Assembly: GCA_963709665.1 (NCBI GenBank)
Contig: CAVPWU010000001.1
Coordinates: 186,001 to 250,000, forward strand
Source: DASZIT01 sp963709665
GTDB taxonomy: Bacteria > Actinomycetota > Acidimicrobiia > Acidimicrobiales > RAAP-2
Direction: 5' to 3'
DNA length: 64,000 bases
Made by a program: the position numbers and the translations under genes. Within the stretch, counting starts at the first letter, position 1. Each line of letters begins with the position of its first letter. Below are positions 1-6,526 of the stretch, piece after piece. The notes beneath the pieces are model-generated. The model worked only from the letters and a program-made list of their open reading frames with translations, did not search any database and was not told the origin of the DNA.

Positions 1-121
1 GGAGTTGCCAGATGTCGCCGCGGGAGCGCACGCCCCAGTATCGCCCAGAGGGACGTACAGGCAAACGTTGCCTGACGCGGCATTAGTCTCCCGTGAAGAG
101 CCCACGAGCTCGATTCGCTTG
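1..121. other. Gene-free start of window with a small palindrome
   Basis: No coding region can be supported here. One hairpin-capable repeat is present: AGGCAA at 59-64 and TTGCCT at 68-73 with a 3-base loop. Its role is unknown; it could be the end of an upstream transcription unit or chance. Confidence 0.3.
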
Positions 122-154
122 TTGACACGACCGATCTGGTACTACTGTTACTAG
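122..154 (+). promoter_or_regulatory. Probable promoter of the GntR gene, possibly leaderless
   Basis: A perfect -35 box TTGACA lies at 122-127. Weak -10 candidates (TACTGT at 143-148, TGTTAC at 146-151) follow, so transcription would begin at about 155-160, on or beside the ATG at 159. No good ribosome binding site sits between them (only AGGA at 153-156, too close), which fits a leaderless message. A TACTA direct repeat at 140-144 and 149-153 overlaps the -10 region and could be the GntR protein's own operator. Confidence 0.4.
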
Positions 155-158
155 GACC

Positions 159-527
159 ATGATCAGCGCCCACATCGACCGTTCTGAGCCTGTAGCTCTT
201 CATGATCAAGTGGCGGCAGAGATTCGCCGAGCAATTGCGGAGGGCGAAGCGGAACCTGGTGAACGCCTCCCCCTTGCCAAGGACATCGCAGCCGTTCTCG
301 GCGTGAACAAGAACACGGTGCTTCGAGCGATGCACATCCTTCGGGACGAAGGACTTGTTGAATTCGGTAGGGGCAACGGGATCACTGTCTCCGGTACCCC
401 TGCGCAAGGTGTGGTGATGACGCGGGTCCGAGAGTTGGTGGAGTTCTGCCGCACCCAGGGCTACCGGCGTGACGAAGTTGTCAAGATGATCGAGAGCCTG
501 CCGCTGACGACGGGATCCACCAGGTGA
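159..527 (+). CDS. GntR-family (YtrA-type) transcriptional regulator
   Basis: A 122-residue DNA-binding regulator. Residues about 10-78 form the GntR winged helix (start PVALHDQVAAEIRRAI, then GERLPLAKDIAAVLGVNKNT and a recognition helix ending LRDEGLVEF). Only about 40 residues follow, too few for a FadR/HutC effector domain, which is typical of the short YtrA subfamily. YtrA-type regulators usually control an adjacent membrane-protein or transporter gene, and here the stop codon overlaps the start of a membrane-protein gene (GTGA overlap at 524-527). Autoregulation is likely but inferred. The ATG at 159 is chosen because the wHTH begins right after it. The effector is unknown. Confidence 0.85.
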   Translation: MISAHIDRSEPVALHDQVAAEIRRAIAEGEAEPGERLPLAKDIAAVLGVNKNTVLRAMHILRDEGLVEFGRGNGITVSGTPAQGVVMTRVRELVEFCRTQGYRRDEVVKMIESLPLTTGSTR

Positions 528-1333
528 CCATGCTCGATGATGCGGCGTTGACGAACGACGCCAGCTCGATCGAAGCACTTTTCAAGGAGGCTCGCCAACG
601 ACGGAGGAAGAGGCGGCGCACCGGAGTCGCTATCGCCATTGCTTCAGCGTTGGCGATCGCTGGTGTTCTGTACGGGGTTGATGCGAGCCGAGGGGGTAGT
701 GGGGGTGGTCTGGCATCCGGTTCTGAACCAGGTCCAAGCGCACCGTCCGGACCAGAGTTCAATCAGCCGAACGACATTCCTTCGTCGTGGGTCCGCACCA
801 CCTACCGTGCGGATGGGTTGCTGGTTACTCTCGCCCATCCTCCCTCCTGGACCCCTCGACTCCCTGCACAAGGCTTCCACTACGCAGATACCTGGAGCTT
901 TGTCGCCAACTTCCCCCTGAATCGAAACTGGTGTGTCCACGGAACCAGCAGCCTCACCTGCATTGGGAAGAACCTGGGGACCTTCCCTCCCAAGGGCCTC
1001 CTCATGACCTTGGGGACCGGTGGCTATGAACCCGCCTTCAATGCCGAGTCCCAGGGTCTCGGTCCCGGAACGCGGATCACCATCAACGGCCGAGATGCTC
1101 GGCTGACGTTGGCGGATGCACAAATGCTCCAAGCGCAAGGTGGTGGTCTCTGCCTGGGAGTTGGGGCCACTGGCGCCTTGGGCGTCAGGGTCGACGACGG
1201 AGCACGCCAGGGCGAGTTCGATCTCTCGTTCTGCTTCTCCGGCCCCAACGAGAAAGCGCTCGAGGATCAGGCGCGAGTGGTGGTGGCAACCCTTCACATT
1301 CGATCAGACCCGTCAGCGCCCTCGCTGCTTTAG
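524..1333 (+). CDS. Single-pass membrane protein of unknown function, partner of GntR regulator
   Basis: A 269-residue protein I do not recognise. It starts GTG ACC ATG inside the regulator's stop, so an ATG two codons later is an alternative start. Residues about 1-32 are cytoplasmic and end in a very basic RRRKRRR run. Residues about 34-52 form one hydrophobic helix. The remaining 215 residues or so are outside the cell, beginning with a Gly/Ser/Pro linker and containing four or more cysteines that could make disulfides. No enzyme motif is seen. Translational coupling to the GntR gene suggests that the regulator controls it. It is less GC-rich than the genes to the right of the island. Confidence 0.7.
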   Translation: MTMLDDAALTNDASSIEALFKEARQRRRKRRRTGVAIAIASALAIAGVLYGVDASRGGSGGGLASGSEPGPSAPSGPEFNQPNDIPSSWVRTTYRADGLLVTLAHPPSWTPRLPAQGFHYADTWSFVANFPLNRNWCVHGTSSLTCIGKNLGTFPPKGLLMTLGTGGYEPAFNAESQGLGPGTRITINGRDARLTLADAQMLQAQGGGLCLGVGATGALGVRVDDGARQGEFDLSFCFSGPNEKALEDQARVVVATLHIRSDPSAPSLL

Positions 1334-1932
1334 AGCGCCGGGCTCGATTGCGGACGTCTGAGCAAACGAGGGGCATGACATTCCGTTGCGTGCCAGGTGT
1401 CGCTGATCACCGGCTCGAGGACCTCGCTCGGCTCGGACATGATGTCAGGGTGGGATCGGGTGGAATCAAGAGGCGCAAGCCCCATCGGCCTCTAGCCAGG
1501 CTCAAGTCTCGAAGGGGCAACCCAGTGGATGAACCGCCCGTCATGTGGCCGGAAGCCTTCGAGGCCGATCCGTTCAGCCCCGCCGGTGAAGTGCAGGGGA
1601 TATGGCGGCTAACGGGGGGAGGAAGCGACGCCCTCGAAGCTCAAGCGCGAAGGGCACGGTGGCCGATTGGTCGGGTCGGAGCCTTCGTACTCCGAAGCCT
1701 CGGACTTGTGCGGACATCGAAGGAGGAGAATCCGATGGCGTCACCACATCGCCCTCAGCACAAACGGAAATTGAGCGGCGGCGGGAACGATCGTTGATCT
1801 TCTTCCCTGAAGCTTGTCGAGCCCCTTCCCGGAACGCCGGATTAATGGCAGTCGCCCAGATCAATAAGGCTCACATCAGGTCGCCAATGTTCTCTCGATC
1901 TCCCCGAAGGGTTGACCCATCTAGACCGTAGG
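1334..1932. other. Gene-poor 600-bp stretch with one RBS-led mini-ORF
   Basis: No convincing gene is present. The open frame 1348-1797 (+) has poor residue composition and no recognisable motif. One detail stands out: a strong AGGAGG at 1721-1726 sits 8 bases before ATG 1735, opening a 20-codon frame (1735-1797) coding for a basic peptide starting MASPHRPQHKRK. This could be a leader peptide or the 5' remnant of a broken gene. Nothing else is supported. Confidence 0.3.
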
Positions 1933-1968
1933 GTTATGGTCACTGTGACGTTATAGTCAGAGTGACTA
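1933..1968 (+). promoter_or_regulatory. Two tandem NrtR-type operators upstream of pnuC
   Basis: The motif GTTATRGTCA-N3-TGAC occurs twice with a 17-base period (starts at 1933 and 1950). The first copy contains the perfect palindrome GTCACTGTGAC (1939-1949). The second contains the perfect palindrome TAGTCAGAGTGACTA (1954-1968). This resembles the TAGTCA/TGACTA-type sites known for actinobacterial NrtR regulators. The operon it precedes ends in an NrtR-like gene, so autoregulated control of NAD salvage is the simplest reading. A repressor here would block the ribosome-binding region of pnuC (AAGGAG at 1972-1977) or its promoter. Confidence 0.8.
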
Positions 1969-1982
1969 CCCAAGGAGACCCG

Positions 1983-2636
1983 ATGGCGACCCTTTCCGAC
2001 CTGGTGGCGCCACTCAACCACATGCTCTTCGTGGTGGGGGCGGATCACGTAACGGCTGCAGAGCTCCTCGGGTTTCTTACCGGGCTGTGGTGCGTCTGGC
2101 TCACCGTCCGCGTCAGCATCCTCAACTTCCCGGTCGGCCTCGCCAATGATGCTTTCTTCCTGGTTCTCTTTGTCGCCGCAGGCTTCTACGCCGATGCCGG
2201 GCTCCAAGTCGTCTACCTCGTTCTCGGGATCGTCGGCTGGTGGCAGTGGCTCCACGGTGGCGCCAATCGATCACGACTTGAAGCCAGATGGGCCGGCGGT
2301 CAGGAATTAGCAATCCTCTGCGGGTTCGTGGTCGTCGCCACCTGGGGTCTGACGGCTCTGCTGACCCGGGTCCACGATGTGGCGCCGTTCCTGGATGCGC
2401 TCACCACGTCCATCTCCTTGGCGGCTCAGTGGCTGCTCAACACGAAGAAGGTGCAGAACTGGTACTTCTGGATGGTCGCCGATGCCATCTACGTTCCCCT
2501 CTACTTCTACAAGCATCTGTGGCTGACAGCCGTGGTCTACGTGGCCTTCTTCGCCATGTGCGTGGAGGGTCTGGCGGCGTGGAAGAGGCTCGTCGAAGTC
2601 GAGGCCCTGCCCGAGTTGGCCGTGGAAGCATCGTGA
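1983..2636 (+). CDS. pnuC: Nicotinamide riboside transporter PnuC
   Basis: A 217-residue membrane protein of the PnuC family, which moves nicotinamide riboside into the cell by facilitated diffusion driven by its phosphorylation inside. About seven hydrophobic segments can be traced. The family signature region is present: GWWQWLHGG after the third helix, and NWYFWMVADAIYVPLYFYK near residues 155-175. The ATG at 1983 is preferred over an upstream in-frame start at 1962 because AAGGAG lies 5 bases before it and because 1962 falls inside the operator. Its stop overlaps the GTG start of the NadR-like gene (GTGA), so transport and phosphorylation are translationally coupled. Confidence 0.92.
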   Translation: MATLSDLVAPLNHMLFVVGADHVTAAELLGFLTGLWCVWLTVRVSILNFPVGLANDAFFLVLFVAAGFYADAGLQVVYLVLGIVGWWQWLHGGANRSRLEARWAGGQELAILCGFVVVATWGLTALLTRVHDVAPFLDALTTSISLAAQWLLNTKKVQNWYFWMVADAIYVPLYFYKHLWLTAVVYVAFFAMCVEGLAAWKRLVEVEALPELAVEAS

Positions 2637-3697
2637 CCTTCGGACACGGCCTGGTGGTCGGCAAGTTCTACCCGCCGCATCTCGGGCACCTGAGCCTCAT
2701 CCGGGCGGCCGCCGACGCCTGCGAACGGGTGACGGTGGTGGTGGCTGCTTCGAGCGTCGAAACGTTGTCGCTGGCCGACCGGGTGGAGTGGCTCGGCTGG
2801 GACCTCGCCGATCGTCCGCACGTCACCGTGGTTGGCGTCATGGACGACCACCCAGTCGACTACTACGACCCGGAGATTTGGGATGCCCATATGGTCGTGT
2901 TCGAGGCGGCGATCGCCGAGGTCGCTCCCGGGGCCCCGGTGGACGCGGTCTTCAGCGGCGAGTCCTATGGGGACGAGTTGGCCCGTCGGCTCGCTGCGCG
3001 TCACCTCCGGGTGGAGCGGCCCGGGACCTCCCCTTCGGGCACTGCGGCCCGGGCGGACCTGATCGGGCGGTGGATGTCACTCATCCCGTCGGCTCGGGTG
3101 GCGTTGGCGCGGCGCATTGCCGTCGTGGGGGCAGAGAGCACCGGCACCACGACCTTGGCGTTCGACCTGGCCGATGCACTTGGAGCCGCCGCTGTCCCCG
3201 AGTACGGGAGGGTCTATTCGGGAGCCAAGCTGGCGGGCGCCAGGCAGATGGCTGGCTCGACCAGTTGCGGATGGATGGAGAGCTTGACCTGGCGCAGCGA
3301 AGAGTTCACTGCGATTGCCGCCCGTCAACAGGCGGCGATTGATGCTGCAGCGCTGTCGGTGCCCGTAGTGGTAGCCGATACGGATGCACTGGCAACGAGC
3401 ATCTGGCACGACCGCTACGTCGGAGGTCCCCACCTGCCGTCTCTCGAATTGGCGCGCGTCCATCCCCCCGCGCTGTACCTGCTGACCTCGCACGTTGGTA
3501 TCGAATTCGAGCAGGACGGCCTACGGGATGGCGAGCACCTTCGGGCTTCGATGACCGATACGTTCCGGCAGGCCTTGGAGCGGCAGCCCGTAGCGTGGGT
3601 CGAGATGACTGGAGACCGCTTCAGCCGTCTCGATGCGGCCGTCCGAGCATGCCGAGATGCGGCTCGGCTACCCGAGCTTGCAGAGCCACTCGGATGA
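2633..3697 (+). CDS. nadR: NadR-like bifunctional NMN adenylyltransferase / ribosylnicotinamide kinase
   Basis: A 354-residue two-domain enzyme for making NAD from nicotinamide riboside. The N-terminal domain has the nucleotidyl-transferase motif GKFYPPHLGH (HLGH at residues 16-19) and adenylates NMN. The C-terminal domain begins with a P-loop at residues 166-174 (GAESTGTTT) and should phosphorylate nicotinamide riboside. There is no N-terminal helix-turn-helix, unlike the enterobacterial repressor NadR, so regulation is left to NrtR. In the P-loop, Thr stands where most kinases have the Walker A Lys; I believe this occurs in other actinobacterial NadR-like proteins but cannot check. Start GTG at 2633 overlaps pnuC; the stop overlaps nrtR (ATGA). 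Confidence 0.88.
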   Translation: MTFGHGLVVGKFYPPHLGHLSLIRAAADACERVTVVVAASSVETLSLADRVEWLGWDLADRPHVTVVGVMDDHPVDYYDPEIWDAHMVVFEAAIAEVAPGAPVDAVFSGESYGDELARRLAARHLRVERPGTSPSGTAARADLIGRWMSLIPSARVALARRIAVVGAESTGTTTLAFDLADALGAAAVPEYGRVYSGAKLAGARQMAGSTSCGWMESLTWRSEEFTAIAARQQAAIDAAALSVPVVVADTDALATSIWHDRYVGGPHLPSLELARVHPPALYLLTSHVGIEFEQDGLRDGEHLRASMTDTFRQALERQPVAWVEMTGDRFSRLDAAVRACRDAARLPELAEPLG

Positions 3698-4473
3698 TGC
3701 AGAGAAACGACCGGGGCCGTCGACCGTCCGACTACGACCCAGCCGCCTTCCCTCCGTTCGCGGTGGCCGTGGACCTGGCCATCTTCACTGTCGACGAGGG
3801 TGTGCTGAAGGTTCTGCTGGTCGAGCGCGCTCAGGAGCCCTTTCTCGAGAGTTGGGCCCTTCCGGGAGGCTTCGTGCTGGAGGACGAGTCTGTCGAGGAC
3901 GCCGCCCGCCGGGAGCTGACCGAGGAGACTGGCCTGGCCGACGCGGGCCACCTGGAGCAGCTGCGCACCTACGGCGACCCAGACCGGGACCCGCGCATGC
4001 GAGTGGTGTCGATCGCCCACGTGGCCCTGCTCGCTGATCCGCCGGCCCCGATCGGAGGAGGGGACGCCAATGCGGCCCGGTATTGGCCGGTGGACGATCT
4101 CGCACTTCCTGGGCGCCGTCGGCGAGATGCCCTGCCGTTGGCCTTTGACCACGGCCGAATTGTCGATGACGCACGAGAGCGGGTCCGCTCCAAGCTCGAG
4201 TACACAACCCTTGGCGCCACCTTCGTGGGCAAGCGGTTCACTCTGGCGGATCTTCGCCGCGTCTACGGCGCCGTCTGGGGAAACGTCCCCGACCTGGCCA
4301 ACTTCCGTCGCAAGGTGCTGTCTACCCCTGGATTTGTCGAGCCCATCGAGGGTTCCCGTCATGGTGAGGCGGGCGGCGGCAGGCCGGCACAGCTCTACAG
4401 GCGAGGGCGGGCGAATGAGCTGCATCCACCGATGTTGAGGCCGGATGGGAACTTGGAACAAGCGGCCGACTGA
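3694..4473 (+). CDS. nrtR: NrtR-type Nudix transcriptional regulator of NAD metabolism
   Basis: A 259-residue protein with an N-terminal Nudix domain (about residues 22-145) and a C-terminal winged helix (about 155-230, YTTLGATFVGKRFTLADLRR onward). This is the architecture of NrtR, a repressor released by ADP-ribose or other NAD-cycle metabolites. The Nudix box at residues about 59-81 is complete (GX5EX7REUXEEXGU, read as GFVLEDE...RELTEETGL), so catalytic activity may persist; in many NrtR proteins this box is degenerate. It is the last gene of the pnuC-nadR-nrtR operon, starting inside the nadR stop (ATGA). Its likely operators are the two palindromes at 1933-1968. A plain Nudix hydrolase is the alternative, but the wHTH and operator argue against it. 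Confidence 0.88.
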   Translation: MMQRNDRGRRPSDYDPAAFPPFAVAVDLAIFTVDEGVLKVLLVERAQEPFLESWALPGGFVLEDESVEDAARRELTEETGLADAGHLEQLRTYGDPDRDPRMRVVSIAHVALLADPPAPIGGGDANAARYWPVDDLALPGRRRRDALPLAFDHGRIVDDARERVRSKLEYTTLGATFVGKRFTLADLRRVYGAVWGNVPDLANFRRKVLSTPGFVEPIEGSRHGEAGGGRPAQLYRRGRANELHPPMLRPDGNLEQAAD

Positions 4474-4618
4474 ACTGTGCGGGCAGCGCCATCGGCGCCC
4501 CTCCATCGCCGTCACGGGGGCACGGTCTGAACCTTCATCCATGAGGGACTTCGGGCGACCTTCGAAGGGTTGACCTCCAGAAGCTCCCTGGTCACGGGCT
4601 TTGAACCATCCCTGGGGC

Positions 4619-5323
4619 ATGATGGTGGGCGTGTCGGCGACCATCCTTGACCGTGAGCTGTACGACGAGGCCCTTGCCGCCGAGGTTCTGGGGGTTCCGC
4701 GCGCGACGCTGCACTACTGGCTCGAGGGTGGCGATCGACGGGGCCGAACCTACGCGCCGATCCTCCGCCCAAGCGCAACGGGTTCCCATGCCGTGACCTG
4801 GGGCGAGTTCGTCGAGGCTCGCTACCTGAGGGAGTACCGCCGGTCTCTTGGCGCTTCGATGAAACACCTCCGGGCGTTCATCGAGTACCTGCGCGACGAG
4901 CTCGACGTTCCCTACCCATTGGCGGACGCCCGACCGTGGGTCGGACCTGGGCGACACCTTTTCATTTCCGCGCAGGAGCGGGCAGGACTGCCACCCGAGT
5001 TGTGGGCATGCGTAGAGCCGCAGACCGGAGTGATGTTGCTTCTCCCGCCAGCGGAGAGCTTCCTCGAACGTGTCGAATTTGAGAGCGATGACAAGGGCGC
5101 CGTGGTTCGTCTTCGCCCGAGCGGCCCTGACTCCCAAGTGGTCATCGATCCTGAGGTCCGGTTCGGCTCGCCCGCAGTAATGGGCATTCCGACTGAGACG
5201 ATCGCCGAGCAAGTCGCCGCTGGGGACTCAATTGAGAGTGTGGCGAGCGACTTTGCCCTAGACCTGACGACCGTCATCGACGCCCTACGCTTTGAGGGGA
5301 TCGACCGGGCGCACGCCGCTTAG
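4619..5323 (+). CDS. Antitoxin: MerR-like HTH plus DUF433 domain
   Basis: A 234-residue protein, probably the DNA-binding antitoxin of the PIN toxin just downstream. Residues about 12-80 look like a MerR-type HTH (LYDEALAAEVLGVPRATLHYWL). The C-terminal 50 residues form a DUF433 domain (VRFGSPAVMGIPTETIAEQV, then SIESVASDFALDLTTVIDAL), common in antitoxins of PIN-type systems. Several starts are possible (ATG 4619, ATG 4622, GTG 4631); none has a strong ribosome binding site. The toxin follows after 7 bases. Such antitoxins bind and inhibit the toxin and repress their own operon; this is family knowledge, not seen here. Confidence 0.8.
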   Translation: MMVGVSATILDRELYDEALAAEVLGVPRATLHYWLEGGDRRGRTYAPILRPSATGSHAVTWGEFVEARYLREYRRSLGASMKHLRAFIEYLRDELDVPYPLADARPWVGPGRHLFISAQERAGLPPELWACVEPQTGVMLLLPPAESFLERVEFESDDKGAVVRLRPSGPDSQVVIDPEVRFGSPAVMGIPTETIAEQVAAGDSIESVASDFALDLTTVIDALRFEGIDRAHAA

Positions 5324-5330
5324 GTACCTC

Positions 5331-5747
5331 GTGGCAATCCGCTTCTACGTCGATGCGGACCTGCTGGGAACAGCGAAACTCCTGACCGCGGTACGTCCCG
5401 ATGTGACGTATCCCGGGGATCCCGGCGGCCGGGGTTCCGACGGATTCGAGCGGGCGCCCTGCCCGATTCTCCCCGGTGAAAAGGACGTCGATTGGCTTCC
5501 TCGGGTCGCTGACGCCGGGTGGGTCACCATCACCCGCGATCGACACATCCAGCATCGGCCGGCCGAGCGGAAGGTCCTGCTAGCCGCCAAGGCGAGGATG
5601 ATCCGACTCGACGCTCGACATGGCCTCAACAAGTGGCAACAGCTGGAGATCATCGTGACGCAGTGGCGCCGTTTCGAGGAACTGGCCGAACTGCCGGGGC
5701 CCTGGCTCTACATGGCCACGCGAACGACGCTGCGCAAGGAGCTTTGA
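5331..5747 (+). CDS. PIN-like ribonuclease toxin
   Basis: A 138-residue putative RNase toxin paired with the DUF433 antitoxin. PIN-fold acidic residues are visible: FYVDAD close to the N-terminus, GEKDVDWL in the middle and ITRDRHI at about residues 65-71, a layout typical of the VapC-like/DUF5615-like PIN proteins next to DUF433 antitoxins. The GTG at 5331 is preferred because the domain's first strand (RFYVDAD) begins directly after it; an upstream in-frame ATG at 5292 would overlap the antitoxin by 32 bases. The target RNA is unknown. It is the last gene before the island's att end, and toxin-antitoxin pairs often stabilise such islands. Confidence 0.8.
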   Translation: MAIRFYVDADLLGTAKLLTAVRPDVTYPGDPGGRGSDGFERAPCPILPGEKDVDWLPRVADAGWVTITRDRHIQHRPAERKVLLAAKARMIRLDARHGLNKWQQLEIIVTQWRRFEELAELPGPWLYMATRTTLRKEL

Positions 5748-5967
5748 GGCTCCGTCTGACGAGTAGCGCGCCTATGCATCTTCTGCCGCCGGACGCACGT
5801 TCTGACGACGGGGAACTCGGTGGCCAGAGCGAAACCACCGACCCCCCACAAGGCCCCACAAGATTGAGATCTGTCCTAGGAACTGTCCTAGGACTCGGGA
5901 ACCACCCACTTCCGACTCCTTCCGTCGAATGGTCTCTGACCTGCGGAAACCTCCGATTAGCTACCTT
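5748..5967. other. Gene-free stretch before the att site
   Basis: About 220 bases with no supportable gene. It holds the two sets of short tandem repeats annotated separately and otherwise shows nothing. Confidence 0.5.
5844..5893. repeat. Two sets of short tandem repeats beside the att site
   Basis: CCCCACAAG occurs at 5844-5852 and 5854-5862 (10-base period). CTGTCCTAGGA occurs at 5871-5881 and 5883-5893 (12-base period) and contains the palindrome CCTAGG. They lie 100-160 bases inside the island from the tRNA break. Integrase arm-type sites and excisionase sites are typically short direct repeats with helical spacing in this position. The function is inferred from location only. Confidence 0.5.
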
Positions 5968-5997
5968 CCGCCACCACCAGTTCCGGCGGGTTTTCTG
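5968..5997 (+). terminator. Weak terminator-like hairpin at the island edge
   Basis: CCGCC (5968-5972) can pair with GGCGG (5985-5989) across a 12-base loop, followed by a T-rich stretch (GTTTTCTGTTT). It would end transcription from the toxin-antitoxin operon just before the tRNA remnant. The stem is only 5 bp, so this is tentative. Confidence 0.3.
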
Positions 5998-5998
5998 T

Positions 5999-6043
5999 TT
6001 CCTAAACCGTGCGTCGCAAGTTCGAATCTTGCCGTGGGCGCCA
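5999..6043 (+). tRNA. 3' half of tRNA-Arg(CCU): attachment-site remnant, not a complete tRNA
   Basis: The fragment fits a tRNA 3' half exactly: anticodon loop TTCCTAA (5999-6005, anticodon CCT at 6001-6003), 3' anticodon strand ACCGT, variable loop GCGTC, T-stem GCAAG (6016-6020), T-loop TTCGAAT, T-stem CTTGC (6028-6032), acceptor strand CGTGGGC (6033-6039), discriminator G and encoded CCA. The matching 5' half is missing: the acceptor strand GCCCACG that should lie about 35 bases upstream is absent, and the bases before the loop pair poorly with ACCGT. Identity breaks in the anticodon loop, as expected for an integrase crossover. The intact tRNA gene should be at the other end of the island. 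Confidence 0.85.
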
Positions 6044-6057
6044 ATGACCACTCCACC

Positions 6058-6506
6058 ATGGCGGTGGCCACCGGACCCACCACCGTTGTCTCGACCAAAT
6101 TCGACGTCCCCGCGGACATCGGGACCGGGCCGTCGGACCTCTCTGTGGTGGCCAACGGCATCGCGTCAGCCAAGTTGTCGGTGGGCGTCGGCAACGAGCC
6201 GGTCGCCTCAGGCATCTCGCCGAACCTGGTGGATGTCACCGCCTCAAGTACGGCGTTCATCAACGTTACGGTGGTGGGCACGAACGGCGAAGGACACGGA
6301 GGCGACCCCACCCTCACCCTCGGTGCTTCGACGGTGTCTCGGTTGCCGCCTGGTCACTGAACGACACCAGTGCCTCGTTCTCGGCCCACCTGACTCGCCT
6401 GAACGCCGGCGTCCTGGCCGGTTCGCTGCCGTTCCCCGACGGCACCCGGATCACCGTGCCGGGCGAGGTCACCGTCAAGGTCGTGCCGCTGCTGCCGCCG
6501 CCCTGA
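6058..6506 (+). pseudogene. Remnant of a secreted-protein gene (two pieces in different frames)
   Basis: Two coding-looking pieces follow the tRNA fragment. The first (6058-6360) encodes a C-terminal-like stretch with GTGPSDLSVVANGIASAKL, a phrase typical of the ends of bacterial propeller/kelch-like secreted proteins. The second runs on in another frame from about 6330 to the stop at 6506 and ends in LFPDGTRITVPGEV-like sequence (read SLPFPDGTRITVPGEV). Neither has a clear start or ribosome binding site. They are probably the broken tail of a chromosomal gene cut by the island insertion, or of two genes. The frame shift could be a decay mutation; function cannot be assigned. Confidence 0.4.
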
Positions 6507-6526
6507 CATTGCCTCCCGAAGGGTCG

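Larger units (their letters stand above)
1..6003. mobile_element. Right end of a tRNA-Arg-integrated genomic island (left end outside window)
   Basis: Three things in the sequence support an island. The stretch is visibly less GC-rich than the DNA to its right. Its gene content is of accessory type (GntR regulator, toxin-antitoxin pair, NAD-salvage operon). It stops at a 3' half of a tRNA gene broken in the anticodon loop, the usual crossover site of tyrosine-recombinase integrases. No integrase or replication gene is visible, so it would have to lie left of the window or be lost. The exact boundary is inferred; it is placed at the anticodon at 6001-6003. Confidence 0.5.

Noticed and set aside
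1348..1797. A 149-codon open frame in the island
   Set aside because: No ribosome binding site at its start, atypical composition and no motif; only its last 20 codons follow a good RBS.
5999..6043. A complete functional tRNA gene
   Set aside because: The 5' acceptor strand, D arm and a pairing 5' anticodon strand are all missing.
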